Positions 44,401 through 56,400 of a stretch of DNA of 64,000 nt are shown in pieces. The notes beneath the pieces are model-generated. The model was not told where the DNA came from, did not search any database, and worked only from the letters and a program-made list of their open reading frames with translations. Origin of the DNA: Gnetum montanum (taxonomy: Eukaryota > Streptophyta > Gnetopsida > Gnetales > Gnetaceae); NCBI GenBank assembly GCA_015680685.1, contig MNCI01013895.1, positions 612,317-676,316 on the forward strand. Direction: 5' to 3'. The stretch's first letter is position 1. Each line of letters begins with the position of its first letter. A program made the position numbers and the translations under genes.

Positions 44401-47400
44401 GAAGCACATGTCCCTCGTATGCCTTGGTTTCTTGCAGAAGGTACACCACATGTTGTCATCGTTTTCACGAGGTTCATGACCACCAAGTTTGAATTCTCCT
44501 TTCCCATTCTCTCCATTTTGATGCTCCCTTCTTGGCCCACGACTTCCTCCATCAATTAGCATTGCCGAGGCATCAACTAGTTTTGATACTAACATAACAT
44601 TACGCCTACTCTCTTCAACCAATATAATACAAATTACCTCATTAAGAGGGGAGAGGTCATCTTTGCCAAGGTCTTGAACTCAAACATGATGAAACTCATT
44701 GGTAAGACCCATCGAAAATTCATAGGTTTGATCTTTTTCTATGAAATTTTTTAGAATTGCAGCATCCTCATTGCATTTCATCTAAATAACATGGTAGTGG
44801 TCCATCTCCTACCAAAGTCCCTTCAAAAGGTTGGCATACTCAATTACAGTCCGATTTTCTTGTTTGGTGGTGGTCATCTTGATCTTCAAATCATAAATTT
44901 GGGCAACATCTTTCACTTTGGAGTAAGTTTGTCTCATGGCTTCCCATATCTCAAGCTGTGGGAAGAAACACGCATGTGTCACTTATTTCGAGTGACATCA
45001 AATTCTAAAACCATGCCATGATCATCAAATCCTCCTCATCCCATTTTGCAAACTTGGGACTGTCCTCTTTTGGTCCCATGCCGAAGATGTTGTTGGAAAA
45101 ATGAAGACAACTACATTAATTGTTGTATTTCCTTTTATATTGCATTTGATGTGGGGATGCGTTTTATCCCACATGTATTAGGATTGGCGGTTACAATTAT
45201 TAATGATGATGGTTACAATCATTAATGATGATGGTCATAATCATTAATGGTGGCGGTTACAATCATTAATGGTGGCAGGTTACAACCATTAATGATGGCG
45301 GTTACAATCATTAATGATGGCGGTTACAATCATTAATGATGACGATTACAATCATTAATAATGGTGGGTTACAATCATTAATGGTAGCGGTTATAATCGT
45401 TAATGATGACGGTTATGATCATTAATGTTGCCCACATATATTAGGATTGGGGTTTGGTCCTCATGTTTTATAAATAGAAGGCTTGGGGTAGCCTTTTATT
45501 GTGTGCTTTGAAGTGAAAGCATTGTATCAAGGTTTTACCTTGGAGACGTGAGCCTTGTTGGTGTTGATCTGAGATCTGTTGGAAAAACAATTTGGGTGTT
45601 TGGAAATGTTACAAGGACAACTTGTGTCCTGAAGATTTGAGAAGAATAAAAGGCAGATCAGCATTGTTGTGCAGGTAGGGTAAAAAGGGCCCGAACCACA
45701 TAGCTCTCTGTGTTCTTGTGCTATTTTTACTATTTTCATTCTGCTTTCATCTTGTTATCACAGCAAATGTTTGCAAGAGTTTAGAACATTTTGAGAGTGA
45801 TTTATAGTGTTTCTTAACCTGCTACAATCATTAATGGTGGCGGGTTACAACCATTAATGATAACGGTTACAATCATTAATGATGACGGTTACAATCATTA
45901 ATGATGACGATTACAATCATTAATAATGGTGGGTTACAATCATTAATGGTGGCGGTTATAATCGTTAATGATGACGGTTATGATCATTAATGTTGCCCAC
46001 ATATATTAGGATTGGGGTTTGGTCCTCATGTTTTATAAATAGAAGGCTTGGGGTAGCCTTTTATTGTGTGCTTTGAAGTGAAAGCATTGTATCAAGGTTT
46101 TACCTTGGAGACGTGAGTCTTGTTGGTGTTGATCTGAGATTTGTTGGAAAAACAAATTGGGTGTTTGGAAAAGTTACAAGGACGACTTGTGTCTTGAAGA
46201 TTTGAGAAGAATAAAAGGCAGATCAGCATTGTTGTGCAGGTAGGGTAAAAAGGGCCCGAACCACATAGCTCTCTGTGTTCTTGTGCTATTTTTACTATTT
46301 TCATTCTGCTTTCATCTTGTTATCACAGCAAATGTTTGCAAGAGTTTAGAACATTTTGAGAGTGATTTATAGTGTTTCTTAACCTGCTACAATCATTAAT
46401 GGTGGCGGGTTACAACCATTAATGATGACGGTTACAATCATTAATGATGGCAGTTACAATCATTAATGATGACGATTACAATCATTAATAATGGTGGGTT
46501 ACAATCATTAATGGTGGCGGTTATAATCGTTAATGATGACGGTTATGATCATTAATGTTGCCCACATATATTAGGATTGGGGTTTGGTCCTCATGTTTTA
46601 TAAATAGAAGGCTTGGGGTAGCCTTTTATTGTGTGCTTTGAAGTGAAAGCATTGTATCAAGGTTTTACCTTGGAGACGTGAGTCTTGTTGGTGTTGATCT
46701 GAGATCTGTTGGAAAAACAAATTGGGTGTTTGGAAAAGTTACAAGGACAACTTGTGTCCTGAAGATTTGAGAAGAATAAAAGGCAGATCAACATTGTTGT
46801 GCAAGTAGGGTAAAAAGGGCCCGAACCACATAGCTCTCTGTGTTCTTTTGCTATTTTTACTATTTTCATTCTGCTTTCATCTTGTTATCACAGCAAATGT
46901 TTGCAAGAGTTTAGAACATTTTGAGAGTGATTTATAGTGTTTCTTAACCTGCTACAGCGCAATATTTTGTCTCTAATGATTTATTCAGATCTGCAGGGTT
47001 CTAATAATTTCTCCAGAGCATTTGTAGTGTGTTTTCAGATTTGATTATAACAACTGGTATCGAAGCTAGATTTAAAGATATGGAGAGGCTGCAAACAACA
47101 GAGAGATTGGTTGTGTTTATCTTTCAGGATTCAGAAGGAAGAGTAGATGAGTCTTCTAGATCTGGAAATGTTCATGTAGCAGAGGAAAGAGGTAGAAGTA
47201 GGAGACGTTTCCCAAGTAAGGGGAGAAGCATGGACAGAGGAGTATCACATGGCAAAACTCAAACTCAAGAGTGTCGGTACTGCAAGAAGAAAGGTCATTT
47301 GAAGAATGATTGCTTTGCATGGAAAGCACAGAAAAATAAAAGAAAGGAGAAGAACTCAGAAGAAGGAACATCAGAGCTACATGTAGCTAATGAAAACGTT

Positions 47401-50400
47401 AGTTTTCTTATTCAAGAACAATGTACAATGGTGGCAGATGGATGTAGCAGTGACATCTGGTTGATTGACTTAGGTGCCTCCTTTCATATTTGTCCAGATA
47501 AGTCTTGTTTTGCATCTTATCATAAAGTTGAATCTAGTTTTGTATATGCTGCTAATGGAAAAGCTTTAAAAGTTCTTGGAATTGGAAGTATAAGTCTACA
47601 ACAAGCAGGGATGCCAAAGGTGACAATAGATAACGTTAGACATGTTCCTGAAGTTACAAAGAAGTTGATTTCAGTTCCACAGTTGGATGATTTAGGTCTG
47701 AATTTTAGTAGTGGAGGTGGACATTGGAGAATTTCCAAGGGAATCATAACCATTCTGAAAGGAAAGAAGGAGGGCAACTTATATACATTGATGGCAGATT
47801 CATGCAAATCTATTGCAACAATTTCTGATACAGAAAATTCTGAAGTGTGGCATAGACGTATTGGACACATTGGCTGGTCAAGCTTAAAGGTACTTCAAAA
47901 TCAGACTCTCATTCCTGTATTTTCTTATGCTCAAACTGATTGCAAAGACTGTTTAGTTGGAAAATCTAGGAGAGTAAACTTTCGTAGGGATTTGAACAGC
48001 AGAAATAAAAATAAGTTAGAATTGGTTTATTTTGATGTTTGTGGTCCTATGACTCCCATTTCTCTTGGTGGATCTATTTATTTTGTGACTTTCATAGATG
48101 ATTGTACAAGGAAGGTTTGGGTTTATATGCTGAAATCAAAAGATGAAGTGTTTTCAGTTTTCAAAACATTTGTTGCAAGAGTAGAAAATGAAACAGGTCT
48201 GAAAATAAAATGTTTGCAAACTGATAATGGTGGGGAGTACACTTCTAAAGTATTTGCTGATTTTTGCAACATCAAAGGAATTAGGCACATTCATACCCCT
48301 CCTAGTACACCACAAGAAAATGGAGTTGCTGAAAGATGCAACAGAACATTGCTGGATCGTGCTAGAACAATGGTTTCAGGTGCAGGCCTACCTAAGACAT
48401 TTTGGGGAGAGGCAATTATGACTGCTGCATATTTGGTGAACAGGTCTCCACATTCTTCAATTGATAATGCTGTTCCAGAAGTTGTTTGGAAAGGCAAAAA
48501 TGTTTCATACAGTCATTTAAGAGTTTTTGGATGTGAGGCATTTATGCATATTCCAAAGGAAAACAGAACCAAGTTGGAGGACAGGGCTAAAAGTTGCATA
48601 TTTGTTGGATATGGAGAAGATGAGTTAGGATTCAGACTTTGGGATCCTAAATTGAAACATGTAGTGAGATCAAGGGACGTTAAATTCAAAGAAAATGTGA
48701 TGTTTGGTGAGCTGCAAAAGAAAGACAAGGACAAAAATGGCTCAGAAAGCATAAGGACTCCTTTTAGCGTGACTAAAGAAATTGAAAATGATGAAATTCA
48801 TGGATTTTCCAGATCTGGAAACTTTGGATAACATGCTGAAAGTACATGGCAGCAAGCTGAGAACTTAGGTCAACAAGGAGAAAATGCAGGATAGCAAGAA
48901 AATGAGGTAGAAGATGATGAACAACAAGCTACAGATGTGTCTCACTGGGTTAGAAGGTCAACTAGAACTACCAGACCTCCTGACAGGTACTCTCCCTCAT
49001 TGAATTATGTACTTTACAACGATAGTGGTGAACCAAAAATAGTGAAGGAAACCATGACATGTGTTGATGCCACAAAGTGGAAGGCAGCTATGAATGATGA
49101 ATGGGAATCACTCCAACAAAACAAAACCTGGGAGCTAGTTCAGTTGCCAAAAGGGAGAAAACCCTTGGAGTGCAGGTGGCTATACAAAACTAAATCAGAG
49201 GCAAATGGGAAAAAACATTTCAAGGCTAGGTTGGTGGTGAAAGGCTATGCACAGAAACCAGGTATTGACTTTCAAGAAATTTTTTCTCCAGGAGTAAAAC
49301 ACTCTTCTATACGTTTAGTGCTATCATTGGTGGCCTGCATGGACTTAGAGTTGGAACAACTTGATATAAAAACAGCATTCCTCCATGGAGATTTGGAGGA
49401 GGAAATTTACATGAAACAACCAGAAGGGTATGAAGAACAGCAAGGTTCAAGTCTGGTTTGTAAACTGAAAAAGAGTTTATATGGTTTGAAACAAGCCCCT
49501 AGGCAGTGGTATAAAAGGTTTGATACTTTCATGAAGAAGCTATCTTATCAGAAAAACAACCTAGACCACTGTGTGTATTTTTCTGGAGATGTTTCAGGTA
49601 AATTTACAATGTTGTTGTTGTATGTTGATGATATGCTAATTGCTGGAAATGATATAGCAGAGATAAAACGTTTAAAATTGGAAATGGGCAAAGAATTTGC
49701 TATGAAGGATTTGGGACAGGCAAAGAAAATTCTTGGTATAAATATTTACAGGGACAAAAAAAGGAAGAAGTTGTGGTTGAGTTAGGAAGATTACATTGGA
49801 AAGGTTCTAAAGTGTTTCAACATGGAGGATGCAAAACCTGTAAGTACACCTTTTTCAACACAATTTAATTTATCAAAGAAGGATTGTCCAAAGTCAAAAG
49901 AGGACTTTGCAAAGGTTAAAAATATCCCATACACTTCTGTTGTTGGGTCATTGATGTATGCCATGGTTTGTACACATCCTAATATTGCTTATGCCGTTGG
50001 AGTAGTTAGTAGATTTATGACCAACTATGGGTGGAATCACTAGTTAGCTGTCAACTGGATTTTAAAATATTTGAAGGGAACAAAAGCACATTGCTTATGT
50101 TTTGGAGATGCTAATCTGCACATTGAAGGTTTTGTAGATGCAAACTTTGCTATTGATCATGATACAAGATGATCTTCTACAGGATACACATTTATTTATG
50201 GTGGTGCAACAGTGAGTTGGTTGTCACGTCTACAACCACTAGAAACTTTATCTACAACTGAATCAGAGTACCTAACCCTCACAGAAGCATGCAAGGAGAT
50301 GTTATGGATGAAGAGATTTTTGCAGTCTCTTGGATTAAAACAACAAAGGTATGCTGTGTTTTGTGATAGTTTGAGTGCAATCCATCTTGCAAAGAATTCT

Positions 50401-53400
50401 GCCTTTCATGCCAGGACAAAACATATAGATGTCCAATTCCACTTCATAAGAGAAACCATAGAGGATGGCTTGGTGCATGTTCAAAAGGTCCATACAAAGC
50501 TCAACGTTGCTGATGCTTTAACAAAACCAGTGGTAGCTGAAAAACACATTTTCTGTAGGAAGAAGTTTGGGATAACTGAAGCTTAATCAGAAGTGCACAT
50601 CTCTTGAAGGCTGGTTGGATTTGTCTTCAAAGTAGAGTTTGTTGGAAAAATAAAGACAAATACATTAATTGTTGTATTTCCTTTTATGTTGCATTTGATG
50701 TGGGGATGTGTTTTATCCCACATGTATTAGGATTGGCAGCTACAATCATTAATGGTGGTGGTTACAATTATTAATGATGATGGTTACAATCATTAATGAT
50801 GGCGGTTACAATCATTAATGGTGACGGTTATAATTATTAATGATGATGGTTACAATCATTAATGATGGCGGTTACAATTATTAATGATGATGGTTACAAT
50901 CATTAATGGTGACGGTTATAATCATTAATAATGACGGTTACGATCATTAATGTTGTTGTTTTATCCCACATGTATTAGGATTGGGGTTTGGTCCTCATGT
51001 TGTATAAATAGAAGGCTTAGGGTAGCCTTTTATTGTGTGCTTTGAAGTGAAAGCATTGTATCAAGGTTTTACCTTGGAGACATGAGTCTTGTTGGTGTTG
51101 ATCTGAGATCTACTGGAAAAACAGATTGGGTGTTTGGAAAAGTTACAAGGACGGCTTGTGTCCTAAAGATTTGAGAAGAATAAAAGGTATATTAGCATTG
51201 TTGTGCAAGTAAGGTAAAAAGGGCCCAAACCACATAACTCTTTGTGTTCTTGTGCTATTTTTACTGTTTTCATTCTGCTTTCATCTTGTTATCACAGCAA
51301 ATGTTTGCTAGAGTTTAGAACATTTTGAGAGTGATTTATAGTGTTTCTTGACCTGCTACAGCGCAATATTTTGTCTCTAATGATTTATTCAGATCTGTAG
51401 GGTTCTAATAATTTCTCCATAGCATTTGTAGTGTGTTTTCAGATCTGATTATAACAGATGTGATCTAATTTTCCTTTGCCTTTCAAAATTGTTCGCACCA
51501 ACTGGGACCACTTCAAGTAGTTTTTCCATTGAGTCGATAGGCTATATTAATCTGTTGAAGGTCTCCAGGTTGCAGGGTGGTGGAGGTTTCACCAAGTAGA
51601 CAGTGATCTTGGATTCAAACATTTTGGTAAAGGAAAACAAGGAGAAGAAGAGGATTGCAGCAATAAGGGTTGAATTACCCAATTAGAAATGGCAATGAAG
51701 GTCGTACTAGGAGAAGAAATACTGCAATGAAGGCTGAATGAAAAAAAAATGTCCTTAGGGTTAAAACCTAAAGCCTTGATACCATGAAAAATTTTGAAAA
51801 AGAAAGGGAAATCTTTTTTTCTTGATTGCTTCTTGTTTACAAGTGGAGTTATATATAGAGATTACATAGAGAAAATCAAGGAAATCTCTCCAAATCAACT
51901 AATTCCTAAAAATCAGCAAAATATCAATCAATCACCAACTATAGATCAGCTGAGAGGGCAGCACTGTTTTTTGCTCAATTTTGTCATCAATCACTAACTA
52001 AATCAGCTGAGAGGGCAGCGTTGTTTTCTGCCCAAAGGCCCAGCTGTCAAATGTATGTATGGTGCTCCTACAGGGTGATATTATTTCTTTCCTTTTATTC
52101 CATGTCGCTTGTTCTTGCCTGCCTGGGGTTTTTTACCCCCTGAAAATTTTTCTCTGGTTTTTGCTGGGGGGTTTTACCTCCCCGAGGATATGTACATATT
52201 CTGTTTCTGACTTTAATACATCCTGACCTTTTTCTCAAAAAATGAAAGAAGAAAAAAAGCAACCTTCTAACAAGAATCATGATGAAGTAAAAGGTTAATG
52301 ATATGTAAGGTTAGATCTGTCACAGACCAAATTAGGATGAGGACCAAGATCAACTGCAATGAATAATGTGAAGATAAACTTACCTTGCCATCCTTAAACA
52401 TCTCATCTGTATCTTTTCCAGATAGAGCTTGAGGTGTTATACCATTGCCATTTTGCTTCAAATCTTTTAAGGCTGATGATTTCTTCTTGGATAGATACTT
52501 TGCAACCTGAGTTAACATTTTCATGGATATACAAAAGATTATAAAAACTGTATATATAAAAAAACAATAAAACTAAGGTTACCCTGTGCATGAAAAAAAA
52601 TCACAACAAATAGAGAGTTTGAGATAGAAAGTGAAAATAAAGCAAAAATTCACCTCTTTCGGATCAGTAATTGGAACCTCCTTTTCAGTTATAGTACCGT
52701 CAGGTTTGGTTGTACGAATAATACGCTTATAGACTTTTTTGGTTTTTTTATTTACATAATCTTTGCTAGGCATAGACTGCTTGTGCAATTCAAGATCACC
52801 TTGTTCCATTCTTTCGGTAGGTTTGCCTCCAATCTTCTTTGTTTTAATTAATGGTTCATCATCTAAAATAACACACGAAAGATGTTAACGTTTCATTAAC
52901 ATATCTTAAAATAATTCTTCACCATAACACAGTTATCTTGAAATCATCACTGATGCATGATAATTGAACACATTTTGAACAATACATAAGGACCAACCGC
53001 CAAAATATCTAAAATTAAAAAGTGATCAAAATAACAAGCAAGAATTAAAGATTAAAAAACGCATCTCAGAAAAGGTCAAAAAAATGCCAAATTTGCATAG
53101 GATAGATTCAAACCAAAAGCTGTAAAAAAAGAGGGTACAGTTCAGCAACAATTAGTAATAGCATCAAAATTTTGACATTAAATAATGTTAGGCATTCCTT
53201 GTAATATAACTCTAGGAGGTGCTCTAATATCTATAAGATATTTTAAGACTTTTGTGTCATTGAATTCAATGTTTAAATGTCACACATTTCCAGATTAAAT
53301 TGATGGAAGATTTTGAAAAAATTGATACATTTAATATACCATCGAGCTAATAATTTTCATAGATTTTGAAACAAATTGTTAAGAACACAATTGACGCTTC

Positions 53401-56400
53401 TCTATCAGTTATCATTTGAGTCATGCAGTGTGCATGCACAATCAGATTTGGCCACTAATGTACAAACACCTTATTGCAATCTATCATATATAAATAGTTT
53501 GAGTAGCTAAATCATTAAATTTATAATTTTATAAAAATGTTTGGTTTTTTTTGTAGTTGAATGATTGGATTCCTGTGCAAGCTGCAAATACACCTTGTTC
53601 TATTGCTTTTTTATTCTTTTCAGATTTAACCTTCAAAGGTGTAATCCGTCCAGATTCACAAATCTCTCAACTCAACATCCATATTGGTACAGAAACCATC
53701 AGATTTATGTAACCAAACATGCCCTTAAGGATCATCATTAGATAACAGTCAAAAAAGGACTAGAAAGTTTTCAATTAATTAATCAACAAATTTGACTATA
53801 TAACAGCTGGAATATGAAGGCATTTATGCACCCAAAAAAACTGTAAAAATAAACTTAAGTGAATGAGACAACTACTGGATTGAGTATACAGATAAGGTTT
53901 CACAAGAATTATATAAGAATCAAAAATGAAAACCAATGAAAAGAATATTGCAAAGGACATACCATCCCTCAGTATCCTTTGAAGTTCTTTTGCTTGCATT
54001 GCTTCATCTTCCATTTCTTCTTCAGCTTGGGCTTGAGTTTGTCTTTTGCGAGAAACTGTTCCTTTATTCTCTCTCTTGTCTCTCTTTGCACTAGAGTCAA
54101 TATCATTTGCATCATCATCGTCCTCAGCATCTAACAAATTTTCTAGATCTCCAATATAGGAATCTAAATCACTATTTTCATCACTATCACCCTCATTAAT
54201 CTCAGGATCAGCAGCTGAAAGGCTCTGAAATTGTCGGTCCCAGATTTCCTGACACTTTTCCCTTGCTTGCTGTTGAAGCTGAAGAAATGACATCCTCTGC
54301 CCCCTTGCAAATTTTGTTGATACTGTTGCATCTACTTTAATACCTGCAGCAGCTTGTTCACTTGATAACCTTCTTACCATTGCTATGCGATCCCAGCGCC
54401 CCATCTTCTCAATTTCATCCTCACTAACATTGAACTTAAGCAGAACCTAAACACAAGAAGTAGGAAATTTTACATTTTGTTAACAAAAATTACATTAGAA
54501 CACATCACTTCAATCCCTTAAAAGATGACATGTTCTAAAATTATTATCAGATTTAGCAGATGTAATATTTTTAATCGGTTTTTAGACCTTAAATCAAGAT
54601 TTTGCTACTCAACAATCAACTCTTTACTTAAGTTTCATGTCATTTCTAAAATTGTCTCACTGTAATGTAACAAGGATTAAACATCTAACTACATATTGTG
54701 AATTTCAATTTAAACAGTGAATCGCTTAAATCTTTTTTAAAAAATTAGGGTGGATTTTAAATTAATAAAAGAAATAGGTCACACAGCAACCACTGGAAAT
54801 AAGTAAACAGCTACAAACCTCTCTTGCTGCATCCATGCTTAATCTTCGAAGATCAGCATCTGTACCAGTAACTGCAGAATTGCCACGAGCAGCTGCTGCT
54901 TTTTTCTTCACTAGAGCACTAGATGCAGTGGGTTTTGGAGGAACTCGAAGATAACTAAAACCCAGACCACGTCCTGATGGATCTCCTACTCCTTTAATCT
55001 CCATTCGCTCAATACATTCACGACCCTGAGTTCAATTGCAAGTATCAGGTATGAAAACATTAACAAGCCTATTAAAAAAGTTGCTACATCACTAAGCCTA
55101 TAAAAAAAAGTTGCTAGATCACTGTTCCAAGAAAGTGACTGAAATGAAGAAAAATAATTGAATATTATCTGAAAAAATTACAAATAAACAAAGATCTAGC
55201 TCTTCATAGAGGCAAATGGTGAAAAAGATCTTAAATAGCCAACCCCATTTTGATGGGACTAAGGCTAGGATGATGATAATGATGAGATGTGAAAACATTA
55301 AAATAACAAATTAACATTAAAGGAGAAGCCTGAAAAGGTAATTTGACTATGCTATTTGTCAACCAACCTGCAATGTGGAAGCCACAAAACTACAGCTTAA
55401 ATTCCAAGATGTTATTTGAAGCTCCTTTTCAATATGTGAAGCTGCAGCTAAAGAAATGGCTTCATCTGGAAGCTGTGTCATAGCTGATGACACACCAGAT
55501 ACTCCAGTAAGTTTCCTTATCCCAACACGTTTTAGATGATGCAAACCAGCTTGCATACTCTCATACGCACAAACCTTTAAGAGTAAAAGAGTCAAAGTAC
55601 AGTTAGTGGCATTAAAATAAAGCTGAGTTGAAAACCATTTTTAGTAACGAAAACATTAGGGAACTTGGAGTACGTATTTTTACTCCAATAATGTGTGCAC
55701 TTGATAACCAACAATGGCTTCAAGTAAATTAAAGGACACTTCAATAAAGTAAACACGTTGATTAGAGTTACCAAATGCTACTAAGAGGTCAGACAATATC
55801 CACCATAAAACTGCTAATGGAATAAAAGAAAAAGTCCAATGCTCTTAATAAGTAAAAATGTCACCATAAATAAAAAATCAAAATGAAAATTTAAAAACCA
55901 CGAAATGCCTACTACACAAAACCCATCAAAAACTTACATTCTCAGGTGTTACGAGTGACCTAAGCTCTTCTTCAGATGGCAACCGGAAACCCCGTTTCAT
56001 AACCCATAGCATTTCACCTTTAGCACCTTTCTGTTCACATTACATTGCATAATAGTAACAAATAAAATTTTAATCTGGTTACGAGTGCTATTCCAACATT
56101 TTATTTTACAATTTCTATTAGAAATGAAATTAAAACTTTATTTTACTTTCCAAATTTATTACAAATTAGGACCTGAAATGTAATGAAAACTAATCCAAGT
56201 TTTAATGTCACTACACTGCACAACAATTAGGACACAATACCTGAAGTTCAGCACAGTGTTTAAGGCGCTTCCTAAGAAATGACTCTGTATAAGTAGGAAA
56301 GTAAGTTGATAGTTCATCTGCACGTACATATGGAGGATTTCCAGATTTCTCTGTAGCACGAAACTCACGATATACATACACCAATAATCTATTTGACATA

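Larger units (their letters stand above)
45091..47052 (+). repeat. expanded 5' LTR of element B with three 565-bp tandem units
   Basis: Units lie at 45262-45826, 45827-46391 and 46392-46956; corresponding landmarks repeat at exactly 565-bp spacing. Each unit has about 190 bp of 22-bp minisatellite followed by about 375 bp of LTR core including TATAAATAG (45469-45477, 46034-46042, 46599-46607). Junctions read CTGCTACAATCATT, fusing the core sequence CTGCTACAGCGC to the minisatellite TTACAATCATT at the shared TACA. The final unit continues into the unique LTR end (GCGCAATATTTTGTC...ATAACA). Confidence 0.93.
45091..51456 (+). mobile_element. copia LTR retrotransposon (element B), nested in element A
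   Basis: A 6,366-bp plus-strand element with termini TGTTGG...ATAACA and a perfect 5-bp duplication GATGT at 45086-45090 and 51457-51461. The 5' LTR runs 45091-47052 (expanded by three tandem units) and the 3' LTR 50640-51456. The internal region has gag C-terminus, protease, integrase, RT and RNase H in copia order. The first part of gag is missing and there are about five stops, so the copy is non-autonomous. It is oriented antisense to TAF1. Confidence 0.95.
40653..52049 (-). mobile_element. degraded minus-strand copia element (element A), host of a nested insertion
   Basis: A minus-strand element with 5' LTR at 51785-52049, PBS at 51777-51784 and a gag leader at about 51462-51770 and 44640-45085. 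The gag end, protease, integrase, RT and RNase H remnants run from 44.62 kb to about 40.9 kb, followed by a purine tract (GAGAGGGAG on the minus strand) and the 3' LTR at 40653-40897. It is interrupted at 45091-51456 by element B; removing element B with one copy of GATGT restores continuity. The flanks (TCCAC and AATGT) do not match, so its own target duplication is lost or the ends are slightly misplaced. Several premature stops are present. Confidence 0.85.
34861..52383 (-). other. TAF1 intron of about 17.5 kb
   Basis: Lies between exon 52384-52506 (ends GGCAAG, donor GTAAGT) and exon 34792-34860 (acceptor TTTTCAG). Three LTR retrotransposons occupy about 37.0-52.05 kb. The first 2.2 kb on the low-coordinate side (34861-37040) holds one SINE relic (36735-36900), a tRNA-like fragment near 35765-35800 and otherwise AT-rich sequence without recognised genes. 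Confidence 0.88.

Noticed and set aside
45187-45430. Regularly spaced short repeats considered as a CRISPR array
   Set aside because: Units are contiguous 22-bp minisatellite repeats without unique spacers, inside a plant LTR.
45527-46869. Three near-identical 70-residue minus-strand frames (also one at 2232-2444)
   Set aside because: They repeat at 565 bp because they lie in the tandem LTR units and solo LTR; they are antisense to the LTR and match no protein family.
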